Assembly: GCA_050180235.1 (NCBI GenBank)
Contig: JBFXEJ010000008.1
Span: 1 to 64,000 of the forward strand
Reading direction: 5' to 3'
Source of the DNA: JAABRU01 sp050180235
GTDB lineage: Bacteria > Desulfobacterota > Desulfobacteria > Desulfobacterales > Desulfococcaceae
Length of the DNA stretch: 64,000 nt
Part shown: positions 52,933-61,941 of the stretch, in pieces
Layout: every line of letters begins with the position of its first letter
Position numbering within the stretch: the stretch's first letter is position 1
The notes under the pieces: generated by a model
What the model was told of the DNA's origin: nothing
Seen by the model: the letters and a program-made list of their open reading frames with translations, nothing else
The model's database searches: none
Translations under genes and position numbers: made by a program

Positions 52933-55900
52933 ATGTCCGAACATCCCGCAAATGCTGAAAATACTCAAAAAGACGCCGCATCCGAACCTGTTTTGGAAGG
53001 CGGAACCTATGAAATTATCCGCACCCGGCTGCTGGCACACGGCAAAGAACTCCGTTCCCGGCTGGAAAAACTCAATGCCTCCCGCAAAGAAATCTTCGGG
53101 GCCATTGAGCAGACTTTGCTTGCCACCGAGCGGATTTCCACGCGCAACAACTGCATTCCGCGGGATATGGTTCCCATCAACGGATCACGCTTTCTTTTTG
53201 GTTACAATGTGCATCTGGGACTGAAATCCGAAATGGAAATTTCAGATGTGTTTTCCGTGTATGACTACAAAGACCGCAGTTTTCAGAAACTGGGATGGGA
53301 GGTTCTCAACTCCGGACGATTTGAGGAGGATCTGAAAAATCTGTACAAATATTACAAGCAGTCCCGGTTCACCAAATTCCTTGTGATCAATCCGCATCTG
53401 TATATGATTTTCCGCGTGGGCAAATCTGCGACTGACTTCAAGGCATTCAAATGGCTGATGCACGATGAGGGCCTTACCTATCTGGACAACCGCAGTGAGC
53501 ATGAAATCCGTTTTCCCGCGCAGCATGATTTTGAATGGAAATGCTGCACACGGGACATGCACCGCACCGGCAAACATCCCCATGTTTCCATACATGACAG
53601 GGTGTTTGTGGAGGCTGTTGGCGGAGATATTACCTTTAAAATTGAGGACAATACCGCGTCCGGTCAGGGCATTTATGCGGAACCGGTGGACAATTTGGAT
53701 CAGACTTTGGATGATGCGGAAATCTGGTATGCAATTCTGGGGCATATCATTCTGGTAAAAATCGAACCCTATCAGGAAAACCGTTTCCGCTATTTCATTT
53801 TCAATGGAAAAACCGAAACAGTGGTGCGGGTGGATGAGATTGAACACGCGTGTGTGCTGCTGCCTGATGATCACGGTCTGATGTTTTCCAATGGCTATTA
53901 TCTGCAAACCGGGGAATTGAAAAAATTTGACATTCCCGGAACCGATATGCGGTTTGAACAGCGCATGGTGGCTCCCAACGGAGAAGATTTTCTCTATATT
54001 TTCTACAATATGGAAAAAGGCGATTATTCCCTGCTGCCTTATAACCTGATTGAGCAGAAAGTGGAAAATCCCATTCCCTGCAATGGATACACCCATTTTG
54101 AAAATGGCGAAATGATTTTTTTCCGTGCAGATCCGGAACCTGTGAAACATCATGCCATTCAGATATGGCAAACGCCTTTTGTGGGGCCGGAATATGCGTT
54201 TTCCGCAAAAAGCGATGCGTTTATTTACAAAGTGGGAAATCCCAATATTGTGCGGTGCATGTCGGAATGCAATGAAATCCTCAAACTTATGCTTAGGGAG
54301 GAACTTTATTCCAGCCTGTATGTGGATTTGATGAAAAAAGCTGCGGAAATTGCGGACGCGTATTTCTGGCTGGACAAGCCGGAAGCCTTTGGTCTGAAAG
54401 AAGTGGTGCTGCAAATCAAGGAAGCAGCAGCAGGCGCGATTGCAGAATTTGAAAAGGTTGTGCGCCTGAAAAAAAATACGGCGGAGCAGATGGCAAAGGT
54501 CTCTGACCGTGCGCGGGAAATGCTGGGAAGTCTCAAACCGGAAAATCTGAATACCATTGATGCGTTTGTAAAAGGGCTGGCCGGGCTGCGCGGTGTGCGC
54601 GGGGAGATTATCTCCCTGAAAGAACTGCGTTATGCAGATATGACAGCCGTTGATGGCATGGATGCACAGGTGGCTGAAACAACAGACAAAATTTCCGCAG
54701 ATTGCGTGGAATTTCTGCTGCACCCGGAATCCCTGCTTCCCTATGAAAAACGGGTTTCTGACGCGGGCGCAAAGATTGAAACTCTGGGCAAAGTCATGGA
54801 AGCACAGGAATTGGAAAACGAAGTGGCTGCAGCTTCGGATGAACTGGAAATGCTTATTGAAATTGTGAGCAATCTGAAAATAGATGACGCAACCCAGACA
54901 ACGAAAATCATTGACAATATTTCAGACATTTATTCCCGGCTCAATCAGGTGCGAGCGGGTGTGAAGAATAAAAAGAAAAGCCTGCAGGGAACCGAGGGAA
55001 TCGCACAGTTCAAGGCACAGATCAAACTGCTCAGCCAGAGCGTGGTCAATTATCTGGATATTTGTGATACACCTGCCAAATGCGATGAATATCTGACCAA
55101 ACTCATGGTCAGCGTGGAGGAACTGGAGGGACGGTTTGCGGATTTTGATGATTTCATTGGGGAAATTTCAGAAAAACGGGATGAGATTTACAATGCCTTT
55201 GCATCAAAAAAACTGAATCTTACCGAGGCACGGAACAAAAGGGCAACCGCGCTCATGGCTGCGGCAGAGCGCATTCTCAAAGGTATTGGCACACGGGTTG
55301 CGGGAATGGAAGACATCAGCGCAATCAACGGTTATTTTGCATCGGATCTGATGATTTCCAAAATCCGGGACATTGTAAAGCAATTGCTGGAACTCGATGA
55401 CACAGTCAAAGCTGATGATATTCAGTCCCGTCTCAAGACCATACGGGAAGACACGGTGCGGCAGTTGAAGGATCGGAAAGAACTTTTTGCTGACGGTCAG
55501 AATGTAATCCAGTTTGGGAAATATAAATTCACGGTCAATGTGCGTCCGCTGGATTTGACCATGATTCTGCGCGAAGGAAAACAGTTTTTTCATCTTACCG
55601 GAACCGCTTTTTTTGAACCTGTGGAGAATGCGGAATTTCTGCAAACTGCTCCGGTCTGGGAAATGGAAGTGGTATCGGAAAATCCCAATGTGTATCGCGG
55701 GGAATATCTGGCCTGGCAACTGCTGAAAGAAATGGAAAACGCAGATGCGGAAACTGCTGAAAGTATTCGGAATTTTTCAGACAAAGAACTGACAGACCAT
55801 GTGCAGAAATTTATGGGAACGCGTTACAGTGAGGGCTATTCCAAAGGTGTTCATGATCAGGACGGCGCAAAGATTTTCAAACATGTTTTTGCCATTCACA

Positions 55901-58461
55901 CGGCCATTGGACTGCTGCGTTTTCATCCCCGTGCGCGTGCGCTCGCGCGGCTGTTCTGGACCATTTATTTTCAGAAATGGTCAGATGAAACCCGGAAACA
56001 GCGGATTGGGGACAAACTCGCAGGATTTGGAATTATACAGGAAATCTTTCCGGGACAGGAAAAGCAGGATCGCTATATTGCGGAACTGCAAAGTCTGATT
56101 TTGGATTTCACAGCAAAAACCGGTCTTTTCCCCCAGGAAATTGCACCAGACGCTGCCCGGTATCTGTTTTGTGAACTGATCCGGCCTGATATGGTGACAG
56201 GGGAATCTTTTGTGATTTCCCGTGAGGCATGGGAACTGGCCGAGGGATTTGTCAGGCAGTTGAAAGCATCGCGTTTTGGCGAGCGGTTCAAAGAGGCAAG
56301 GGAAAAACTCAAAGAGGTTCCGGACAGTGAATACGAACTGGTGCGGGACTGGGTTCATGCCTATATTTCCACAACCGAATGCGGAGAACTCTGCGATTAC
56401 ACTGATGAAACCGCGCTGCTTCTTTTTATTCGCAACAGTTCCCGCAGGCATGTGGTGGATTCGCCCATTTCTGCGGATATTGCAGCCATGACCGGTTCCC
56501 ATGCTGTTATTCAGAATGGAAAATATCATCTCAATTATATCCGATTTGCAGAAAAAATGCAGCGATATGAAAAAGAAACGGTTCCTTTGTTTCTGCGTTA
56601 CGGGGAAATGAAAAAACAGCTTACAGATCAGATGCGGGATCAACTGCGGCTCTCGGAATTCAAGCCCAGAATTCTCAGTTCCTTTGTGCGCAACAAACTT
56701 ATCAATCAGGTTTATCTGCCTTTGATTGGGGACAATCTTGCCAAGCAGATTGGCACCGCGGGCGAAGGCAAGCGCACGGATTTAATGGGAATGCTTCTGC
56801 TGATTTCCCCGCCCGGTTACGGCAAAACCACAATTATGGAATACATCGCGAACCGGCTGGGCATTATCTTTATGAAAATCAACGGGCCTGCCATTGGCAA
56901 TCTGGTGACATCCCTTGATCCGGGTGAAGCTCCCAATGCAAGTGCGCGCGAGGAAGTGCTGAAAATCAATCTTGCTTTGGAAATGGGCGACAATGTGATG
57001 ATTTATCTGGATGATATTCAGCACTGCAACCCGGAACTGCTGCAAAAATTCATTTCTCTCTGCGATGCACAGCGCAAAATCGAAGGGGTGTACAAAGGCA
57101 AAAGCCGCACCTATGATTTGCGTGGCAAAAAAGTGGTGGTGTGCATGGCAGGAAATCCCTATACAGAAAGCGGGGAAAAATTCAAAATCCCGGATATGCT
57201 GGCAAACCGGGCAGATACCTATAATCTCGGAGATATTATCGGAGATACCGAAGATGTGTTCAAGATGAGTTATCTGGAAAACTCGCTCACATCCAATTCT
57301 GTGCTGAACAGACTTGCCAGCCGCAGTCAGCAGGATGTGTACAGCATTATCCGCATTGCAGAAACCAAGAGCAGGGAAGGTGCTGATTTTGAGGGCAATT
57401 ATTCTGCTGAGGAAATCAGTGAAATGGTTTCGGTAATGGAGAAAATGATTACAGTGCGGGAAGTGATTCTGAAAATGAATCTGCAATATATTTATTCCGC
57501 TGCACAGGCAGAGGAATACCGCACAGAACCGGCATTCAAACTGCAGGGTTCCTACCGGAATATGAACCGGATTGCTGGCAAAATTGTGCCAATGATGAAC
57601 GCGGAGGAACTCAAAACCCTGATTCTGTCCCATTACGAGCAGGATGCACAGACTTTGACCACAGGCGCAGAAGCCAATCTGCTGAAATTTAAAGAACTCA
57701 CGGGCTGGCTGACAGCGGAAGAATTGCAAAGATGGGAAGACATCAAAAAAACCTTCCGCAAAAACCAGATGCTGCGCGGCATGGATGAAAGCGATACTTC
57801 TGTTCAGGTTGTCGGTCAGTTGTCGGCCATGTATGACGGGCTGGAAGGCATACGGGGTGTGCTGGATTCCAATATGAAACGCTCTGGTATTACAAAAGTG
57901 ACCTTTGCAGAGGAAACCATGCACCAGATGGAAAAGCTGATGCAAACCATGCAGACAATGATCTCTGCCTCAGCTTCGCAGGAGAATACAGAGCCTTTGC
58001 TGCCCGCGAAAGTGGAAGTAACCAGCCGTATGCCCGATGGTTTTCTGGAAGTGGTCAAAGGCCAGATGAACATTATGAACGCGTGGCTGGAACCCATGTC
58101 CAAAACCGCACGGCAGCAGTCCGCTGTCATCAAAAAACTCTATGAGGAAATTCAGAATCTGCAGTCGGTTTACCGGGAAATCATGAATGCAAAGCAGGAA
58201 GGCGGCTGGCAGGATATTGAAAAATATGATATTGCCCTCAAAGCCAATCCAAAGGATCACAAAACCTATTACAAACGCGGTCTGGCATGGTATAACAAAA
58301 ATGACATGGCACGGGCATTGTGCGATTTCAAAAACGCGCTGGATCTGGAGCCGAAAAACAAAAAATACCAGCGCATTGTGGCACATCTGGAAGCAGAGTT
58401 AAGCACAGACAGAAGTGATCCGGATACCAAAGGAGCGGATGCGAATGTGTTTCAGTTGTAA
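52933..58461 (+). CDS. Giant DUF3686-type ATPase with AAA+ and TPR domains
   Basis: 1842 residues. The N-terminal ~500 residues (RLLAHGKELRSRLEKLNASR, RISTRNNCIPRDMVPINGS) match what I recall as the DUF3686 family, annotated as putative DNA-repair ATPases. Residues ~500-850 are long coiled coils. Residues ~860-1250 hold a second globular region. A MoxR-like AAA+ module follows, with Walker A PPGYGKTT near 1295-1302, Walker B MIYLDDIQHCN near 1355-1365 and a sensor-like CMAGNPYTES. Residues ~1755-1815 contain TPR-like repeats (HKTYYKRGLAWYNKNDMARA). AAA+ proteins of this type remodel protein or DNA complexes; the substrate is unknown. The start follows AAAGGAGGCCCTTC. A 5' fragment is duplicated at 46145. 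Confidence 0.85.
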   Translation: MSEHPANAENTQKDAASEPVLEGGTYEIIRTRLLAHGKELRSRLEKLNASRKEIFGAIEQTLLATERISTRNNCIPRDMVPINGSRFLFGYNVHLGLKSEMEISDVFSVYDYKDRSFQKLGWEVLNSGRFEEDLKNLYKYYKQSRFTKFLVINPHLYMIFRVGKSATDFKAFKWLMHDEGLTYLDNRSEHEIRFPAQHDFEWKCCTRDMHRTGKHPHVSIHDRVFVEAVGGDITFKIEDNTASGQGIYAEPVDNLDQTLDDAEIWYAILGHIILVKIEPYQENRFRYFIFNGKTETVVRVDEIEHACVLLPDDHGLMFSNGYYLQTGELKKFDIPGTDMRFEQRMVAPNGEDFLYIFYNMEKGDYSLLPYNLIEQKVENPIPCNGYTHFENGEMIFFRADPEPVKHHAIQIWQTPFVGPEYAFSAKSDAFIYKVGNPNIVRCMSECNEILKLMLREELYSSLYVDLMKKAAEIADAYFWLDKPEAFGLKEVVLQIKEAAAGAIAEFEKVVRLKKNTAEQMAKVSDRAREMLGSLKPENLNTIDAFVKGLAGLRGVRGEIISLKELRYADMTAVDGMDAQVAETTDKISADCVEFLLHPESLLPYEKRVSDAGAKIETLGKVMEAQELENEVAAASDELEMLIEIVSNLKIDDATQTTKIIDNISDIYSRLNQVRAGVKNKKKSLQGTEGIAQFKAQIKLLSQSVVNYLDICDTPAKCDEYLTKLMVSVEELEGRFADFDDFIGEISEKRDEIYNAFASKKLNLTEARNKRATALMAAAERILKGIGTRVAGMEDISAINGYFASDLMISKIRDIVKQLLELDDTVKADDIQSRLKTIREDTVRQLKDRKELFADGQNVIQFGKYKFTVNVRPLDLTMILREGKQFFHLTGTAFFEPVENAEFLQTAPVWEMEVVSENPNVYRGEYLAWQLLKEMENADAETAESIRNFSDKELTDHVQKFMGTRYSEGYSKGVHDQDGAKIFKHVFAIHTAIGLLRFHPRARALARLFWTIYFQKWSDETRKQRIGDKLAGFGIIQEIFPGQEKQDRYIAELQSLILDFTAKTGLFPQEIAPDAARYLFCELIRPDMVTGESFVISREAWELAEGFVRQLKASRFGERFKEAREKLKEVPDSEYELVRDWVHAYISTTECGELCDYTDETALLLFIRNSSRRHVVDSPISADIAAMTGSHAVIQNGKYHLNYIRFAEKMQRYEKETVPLFLRYGEMKKQLTDQMRDQLRLSEFKPRILSSFVRNKLINQVYLPLIGDNLAKQIGTAGEGKRTDLMGMLLLISPPGYGKTTIMEYIANRLGIIFMKINGPAIGNLVTSLDPGEAPNASAREEVLKINLALEMGDNVMIYLDDIQHCNPELLQKFISLCDAQRKIEGVYKGKSRTYDLRGKKVVVCMAGNPYTESGEKFKIPDMLANRADTYNLGDIIGDTEDVFKMSYLENSLTSNSVLNRLASRSQQDVYSIIRIAETKSREGADFEGNYSAEEISEMVSVMEKMITVREVILKMNLQYIYSAAQAEEYRTEPAFKLQGSYRNMNRIAGKIVPMMNAEELKTLILSHYEQDAQTLTTGAEANLLKFKELTGWLTAEELQRWEDIKKTFRKNQMLRGMDESDTSVQVVGQLSAMYDGLEGIRGVLDSNMKRSGITKVTFAEETMHQMEKLMQTMQTMISASASQENTEPLLPAKVEVTSRMPDGFLEVVKGQMNIMNAWLEPMSKTARQQSAVIKKLYEEIQNLQSVYREIMNAKQEGGWQDIEKYDIALKANPKDHKTYYKRGLAWYNKNDMARALCDFKNALDLEPKNKKYQRIVAHLEAELSTDRSDPDTKGADANVFQL

Positions 58462-58691
58462 GCGTTCTGTCAGCCCGGAAATAAATTTCCGGGCTATTAT
58501 GTACCATCCCGATGGGACTTGTTTTGTCCCGCAGGGACAATCCATAATAGCCCGGAGATTCATCTCCGGGCCCCAGGTGCGGTTTTTGAGCAGGGAATGT
58601 TCGGAAAGGAATATTCTTGACTCCCCGCCCGGATTGTCATATTTTAATTTATTGGTATTTATATGAAAAATTTCTTATCCGGAGAAAAACA
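58462..58691. other. Intergenic region with a pair of inverted palindromes
   Basis: AGCCCGGAAATAAATTTCCGGGCT (near 58471) and AGCCCGGAGATTCATCTCCGGGC (near 58547) are each palindromic. They also lie in inverted order around GGGACTTGTTTTGTCCCGC. They could form terminator-like hairpins for the giant ATPase gene, though no T-run follows. No gene. Confidence 0.5.
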
Positions 58692-59857
58692 GTGGAAAGC
58701 AGGAACGGATCGGACTGCGATCAGAATTACGACATTATTGTGAAATGGCTGGCCGGGGCATTGCAGGGACAGACGCTGGAGGTTCTGGGACTGGAAACCG
58801 GCCGGATTGAGGATGTTTTCGGGTTTGAGCCCGCTGAGATAAAAGTGACATCCGGACGCGCGGATGTCATGCTCCGTGATGACCGGGAGCACTTTTACCA
58901 TATTGAGGAGCAGCGGAATCTGAGAAAATCCGACCTGTACAGCTTTGCGGCATACCATTTTCTGGGAGCAAAGCGGTGGGGGACAAAAATCACGGATGTG
59001 ATCCTGGCCTCCGGCGATGTGTATGCGGGAGAAAAGAGAATTGTCACAGACAGCGGCACATACAGTCCGGTTGTGGGTAGTGGAACTTTTTATGCTGATT
59101 TTTTTTAATTTATAAATCAATATATTACATAAAATCAGCATGAACAGTATCATGGATGTATAGTATAACTGTCTGTATTTATTATATATGAACAAAAATC
59201 CGTATTTTTTGAAAACATAATAATATAAGACAGTTAAATTTTAACCAGTTCGTGCAGACCCACTACCCGGTTGTGATTGACTTCAGCAGAAAGGACGGGT
59301 TCAGACGCCTGGAGGAAATACGGCAGGCCGTGGAAGAAGGTTCTTTTGCCAACTGGACAGAACTGGTCTTTCTGCCTCTGTACGGAAGGAAAAGCGGAAA
59401 AGAGCAGAGTGATCTGGCCGAAAAAGTGCTGAAATTTGAAACAGGGCTGCACCGGGCGCAGAAAATACCCGTGAATCTGCTGGCCGCCACTTTGGTCATG
59501 GCCAACCGGATCATTGACAAAGAACGCCTGAAAGAACTGTGGGAGGATGTAAAAATGCTGGATATTCTTGAAATTGCAAGGGAAAAAGGCATGGAAGAGG
59601 GGGAAGTCCGCGGGATGGAAAAAGGCATGGCAGTTGGAGAAGCCCGCGGGATGGACAAAGGAAAAACAATGGGAATACTGGAAAACACACGCGAAATGAT
59701 CACGGACGCGCTGATTGAGAAATTCAGTCTGATTCCGCCGCATGTTTCAGAACGGATACGCAGCACAGAAAACCGGGATGTTCTGAAGGGTCTGTTCCGC
59801 CAGGTTTTCCGGTGCGGGAATCTGCAGGAGTTTGAAAAGATTCTGAATCAGGTATGA
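58692..59857 (+). pseudogene. Rpn/PD-(D/E)XK family gene broken by a 192-bp MITE
   Basis: Removing the MITE (59076-59267) and one 8-bp duplication restores a single frame of about 320 codons: ...TYSPVV joins IDFSRKDG. The N-terminal domain has a PD-(D/E)XK-like site with Asp in GRADVMLRD and Glu-x-Gln in HIEEQRN. The middle is helical (WTELVFLPLYGR, LLAATLVMANRIID). The C-terminus has GMEEGEVRGMEKG-type repeats. These fit the Rpn/YhgA-like recombination-promoting nuclease family. The most likely start is GTG 58692, with GGAG seven bases upstream. As it stands the first part ends in a MITE-encoded tail (GSGTFYADFF) and the C-terminal part has no good start. Confidence 0.85.
59076..59267. mobile_element. 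192-bp MITE with 8-bp target duplication (copy 2)
   Basis: Same length and ends as 45253-45444 (GGTAGTGG...CCACTACC). It is flanked by CGGTTGTG at 59068-59075 and 59268-59275, an 8-bp target duplication inside an Rpn-type gene. The element brings an in-frame stop for the host gene within ~35 bases. Confidence 0.9.
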
Positions 59858-60171
59858 TTTCCTGTTTTTTCATCCCGTTTAGCCCCGAAGGGGCAAATTG
59901 ATATAGCCCAGGCCAACGGCCTGGGAATACAGGACAAAAAATATGATAAGCCCTGAAAGGGCGGTTTATATAACGGTAAAATTCCGGAATCATTTATTAA
60001 TGCGCCCTTTCAGGGCATGAACTGTATTTTATTCAGTTTTCCCAGGGCCCTGCCCTGGGCTATATCCATCTGCCCTTTCAGGGCTTTCCTAAAATGCCTT
60101 TTCCTTAAATGGCATTGGGGCGGAGCCCTGTAACGAGAGTATAAATTTCACAAATACACCGGATAAATCAC
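59858..60171. repeat. Cluster of GCCCTGAAAGGGC-type palindromes
   Basis: At least five short palindromes are present: GCCCCGAAGGGGC, GCCCAGGCCAACGGCCTGGG, GCCCTGAAAGGGC, GCCCTTTCAGGGC (twice) and CCCAGGGCCCTGCCCTGGG. Several occur as inverted pairs. They are REP-like intergenic repeats. No gene is seen. Confidence 0.6.
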
Positions 60172-61941
60172 ATGCCTGATAAAAAACACATTCTGATCTG
60201 CCACGCGCGGGAAGATGACCGGGGAACAGACAGCACTCAGCCCGGCTGGGTCACGGCTTTTGCCCGGAATTTGCAGAAGCGGCTGGGTAGAGATGATCTT
60301 TCCATAGAAACCGCACTGCCCCAGTCCGCAGTTTCCATGAACAAACACGCGCTGCTTGCGGTGTTTTCCCCATTTTTTATGGATGCTTTGGAAAATGATC
60401 CGGAGTATGCGGATCTCAGAAAAATGCTCCTGCAAAGGGAAATTCCGGTTTACGGTATTGAAAAAACTGCTGTTGAGGAAAACCGCAAACCGGCAAAACT
60501 GCGGGACATTCCGCTTTTCCGTTTTTGGCCGGATAATAATGGGGATAAAGCGGATCAGGAATATTACAAATCTTTGGATGATCTGTATCGGGAAATCACA
60601 GGGGATTTTCCTCGGTCGGAACTCCCTGAAATTCTCCCGGAAAAAGCCAAAAAGGTTTTTATCTGCTATGCGGAAGCCGATATTGCCATTGCCAGACAGA
60701 TGTATGATAACCTGAAAAAGTCGGGACTTACACCCTGGATGGAAGATCGGGATTTGCTGCCCGGTCAGAATCGCCGTACATCCATATGGCAGAGCATTCA
60801 ATCCTCTGCATATTTTATTGTGCTTCTTTCCAATAATTCTGTTGTCAAAGGTGATTTTAACCGGCAGCAGAAAATTGCATTTGAAATTCTGGATGAAATG
60901 CCTCAGTCAGATGTGTTTGTAATTCCCGTCAGAATTCATGACTGTGAACCTGGGGCCATTCATTCCGGTTTTGTCAATATCCAAACCGCCGACCTATTCC
61001 CTTCTTACGAAGAAGGATTGCAGAAAATCCTGAAAACCCTGGGTGTGGAAAACAGCCCCGCGCAGGCATTGGAAAAACCGGACATCCGCAAGTCCGTGTA
61101 TCTGGCCGAGGTTTCTTCGGATCTTTTCAGGGAGCGGGAGGAAGTGCGACGGTATCTGGAGCAGGACGGGTATAAGGTGGTTCCGGAAACGCCCCTGTAT
61201 CATCCGGATGCGAATCAGTATGCGGAAAGCGTGAGAAACGCGCTCAACCCCTGCATCGGATTTGTGCAACTGCTCAGCCTGCTGACCTGCCGGATGCACC
61301 CCGCGCAGCCCTGTTATGCAAAAATTCAGCAGGAATGCGCGGCAGAATCCGGCATTCCGCTCTTGCTGTGGCGGAAACCGGGGATTGATCTGAAAGACGC
61401 GGATGCGGATCACCGGAAACTGCTGGAAGGCCCGTCCGTGCTTGCGGTGCATATGGAAGAATTCAAGCGGGAAGTGAAGAATGCTCTTTCCAGAACCAGG
61501 GAAGTCAGACCGGTTTCCGGGAATGAGACAAAACAGGTGTTTGTGTATCTGAATGCAGATAAAAAAGATGAACCGCTGGCACTGCAAATCGGTTCGCTGA
61601 TGGACAGCATCAGAATCGGCTATGCGCTGCCCCCTGAAGACGAACCTGATGAACGGTTTGAGGATTTTAAAGAGCATCTCTGCATCAGTGACGGGGTGAT
61701 TGTGGTTTACGGTGAGGCGGTTGTGAATTGGGCGCGCAGGCTGTTGGTGGAATGCCGGAAGGCAGTATCCCGGAACCCGGATTCTCTGGTGGTGATTGCT
61801 GTGTATGAAGGCCCGCCGGAAAGCAAAACGCCCCTGAACTACAAACTGCCCGGCATGTTTGTCATGGAATGCCGGGACTGTATGAATACCGAGCTTTTCC
61901 GGCCCTTTTTTCAGGCCATGTGCCAAAGGAGGGCCTTATGA
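60172..61941 (+). CDS. Multi-TIR-domain protein
   Basis: 589 residues with no membrane segment. Four alpha/beta segments follow one another. Residues ~5-145 are a degenerate TIR-like region (HILICHAREDDRG). Residues ~158-295 are a typical TIR domain (KVFICYAEADIAIARQMYDN, GLTPWMEDRDLLPG, SAYFIVLLSNNSV). Residues ~308-430 are a DUF4062-like or degenerate TIR region (VYLAEVSSDLFREREEVRRY). Residues ~445-585 are another (VFVYLNADKKDEPLALQI, CISDGVIVVYGEA). Bacterial TIR domains cleave NAD+ or act as adaptors; a catalytic Glu cannot be fixed by eye. Its stop overlaps the start of the STAND ATPase gene (ATGA), so the two are very probably made together as effector and sensor. Confidence 0.85.
   Translation: MPDKKHILICHAREDDRGTDSTQPGWVTAFARNLQKRLGRDDLSIETALPQSAVSMNKHALLAVFSPFFMDALENDPEYADLRKMLLQREIPVYGIEKTAVEENRKPAKLRDIPLFRFWPDNNGDKADQEYYKSLDDLYREITGDFPRSELPEILPEKAKKVFICYAEADIAIARQMYDNLKKSGLTPWMEDRDLLPGQNRRTSIWQSIQSSAYFIVLLSNNSVVKGDFNRQQKIAFEILDEMPQSDVFVIPVRIHDCEPGAIHSGFVNIQTADLFPSYEEGLQKILKTLGVENSPAQALEKPDIRKSVYLAEVSSDLFREREEVRRYLEQDGYKVVPETPLYHPDANQYAESVRNALNPCIGFVQLLSLLTCRMHPAQPCYAKIQQECAAESGIPLLLWRKPGIDLKDADADHRKLLEGPSVLAVHMEEFKREVKNALSRTREVRPVSGNETKQVFVYLNADKKDEPLALQIGSLMDSIRIGYALPPEDEPDERFEDFKEHLCISDGVIVVYGEAVVNWARRLLVECRKAVSRNPDSLVVIAVYEGPPESKTPLNYKLPGMFVMECRDCMNTELFRPFFQAMCQRRAL

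Noticed and set aside
53242..54723. Minus-strand open frame of 493 codons
   Set aside because: It is a shadow of the DUF3686-type gene and carries no recognisable domain.
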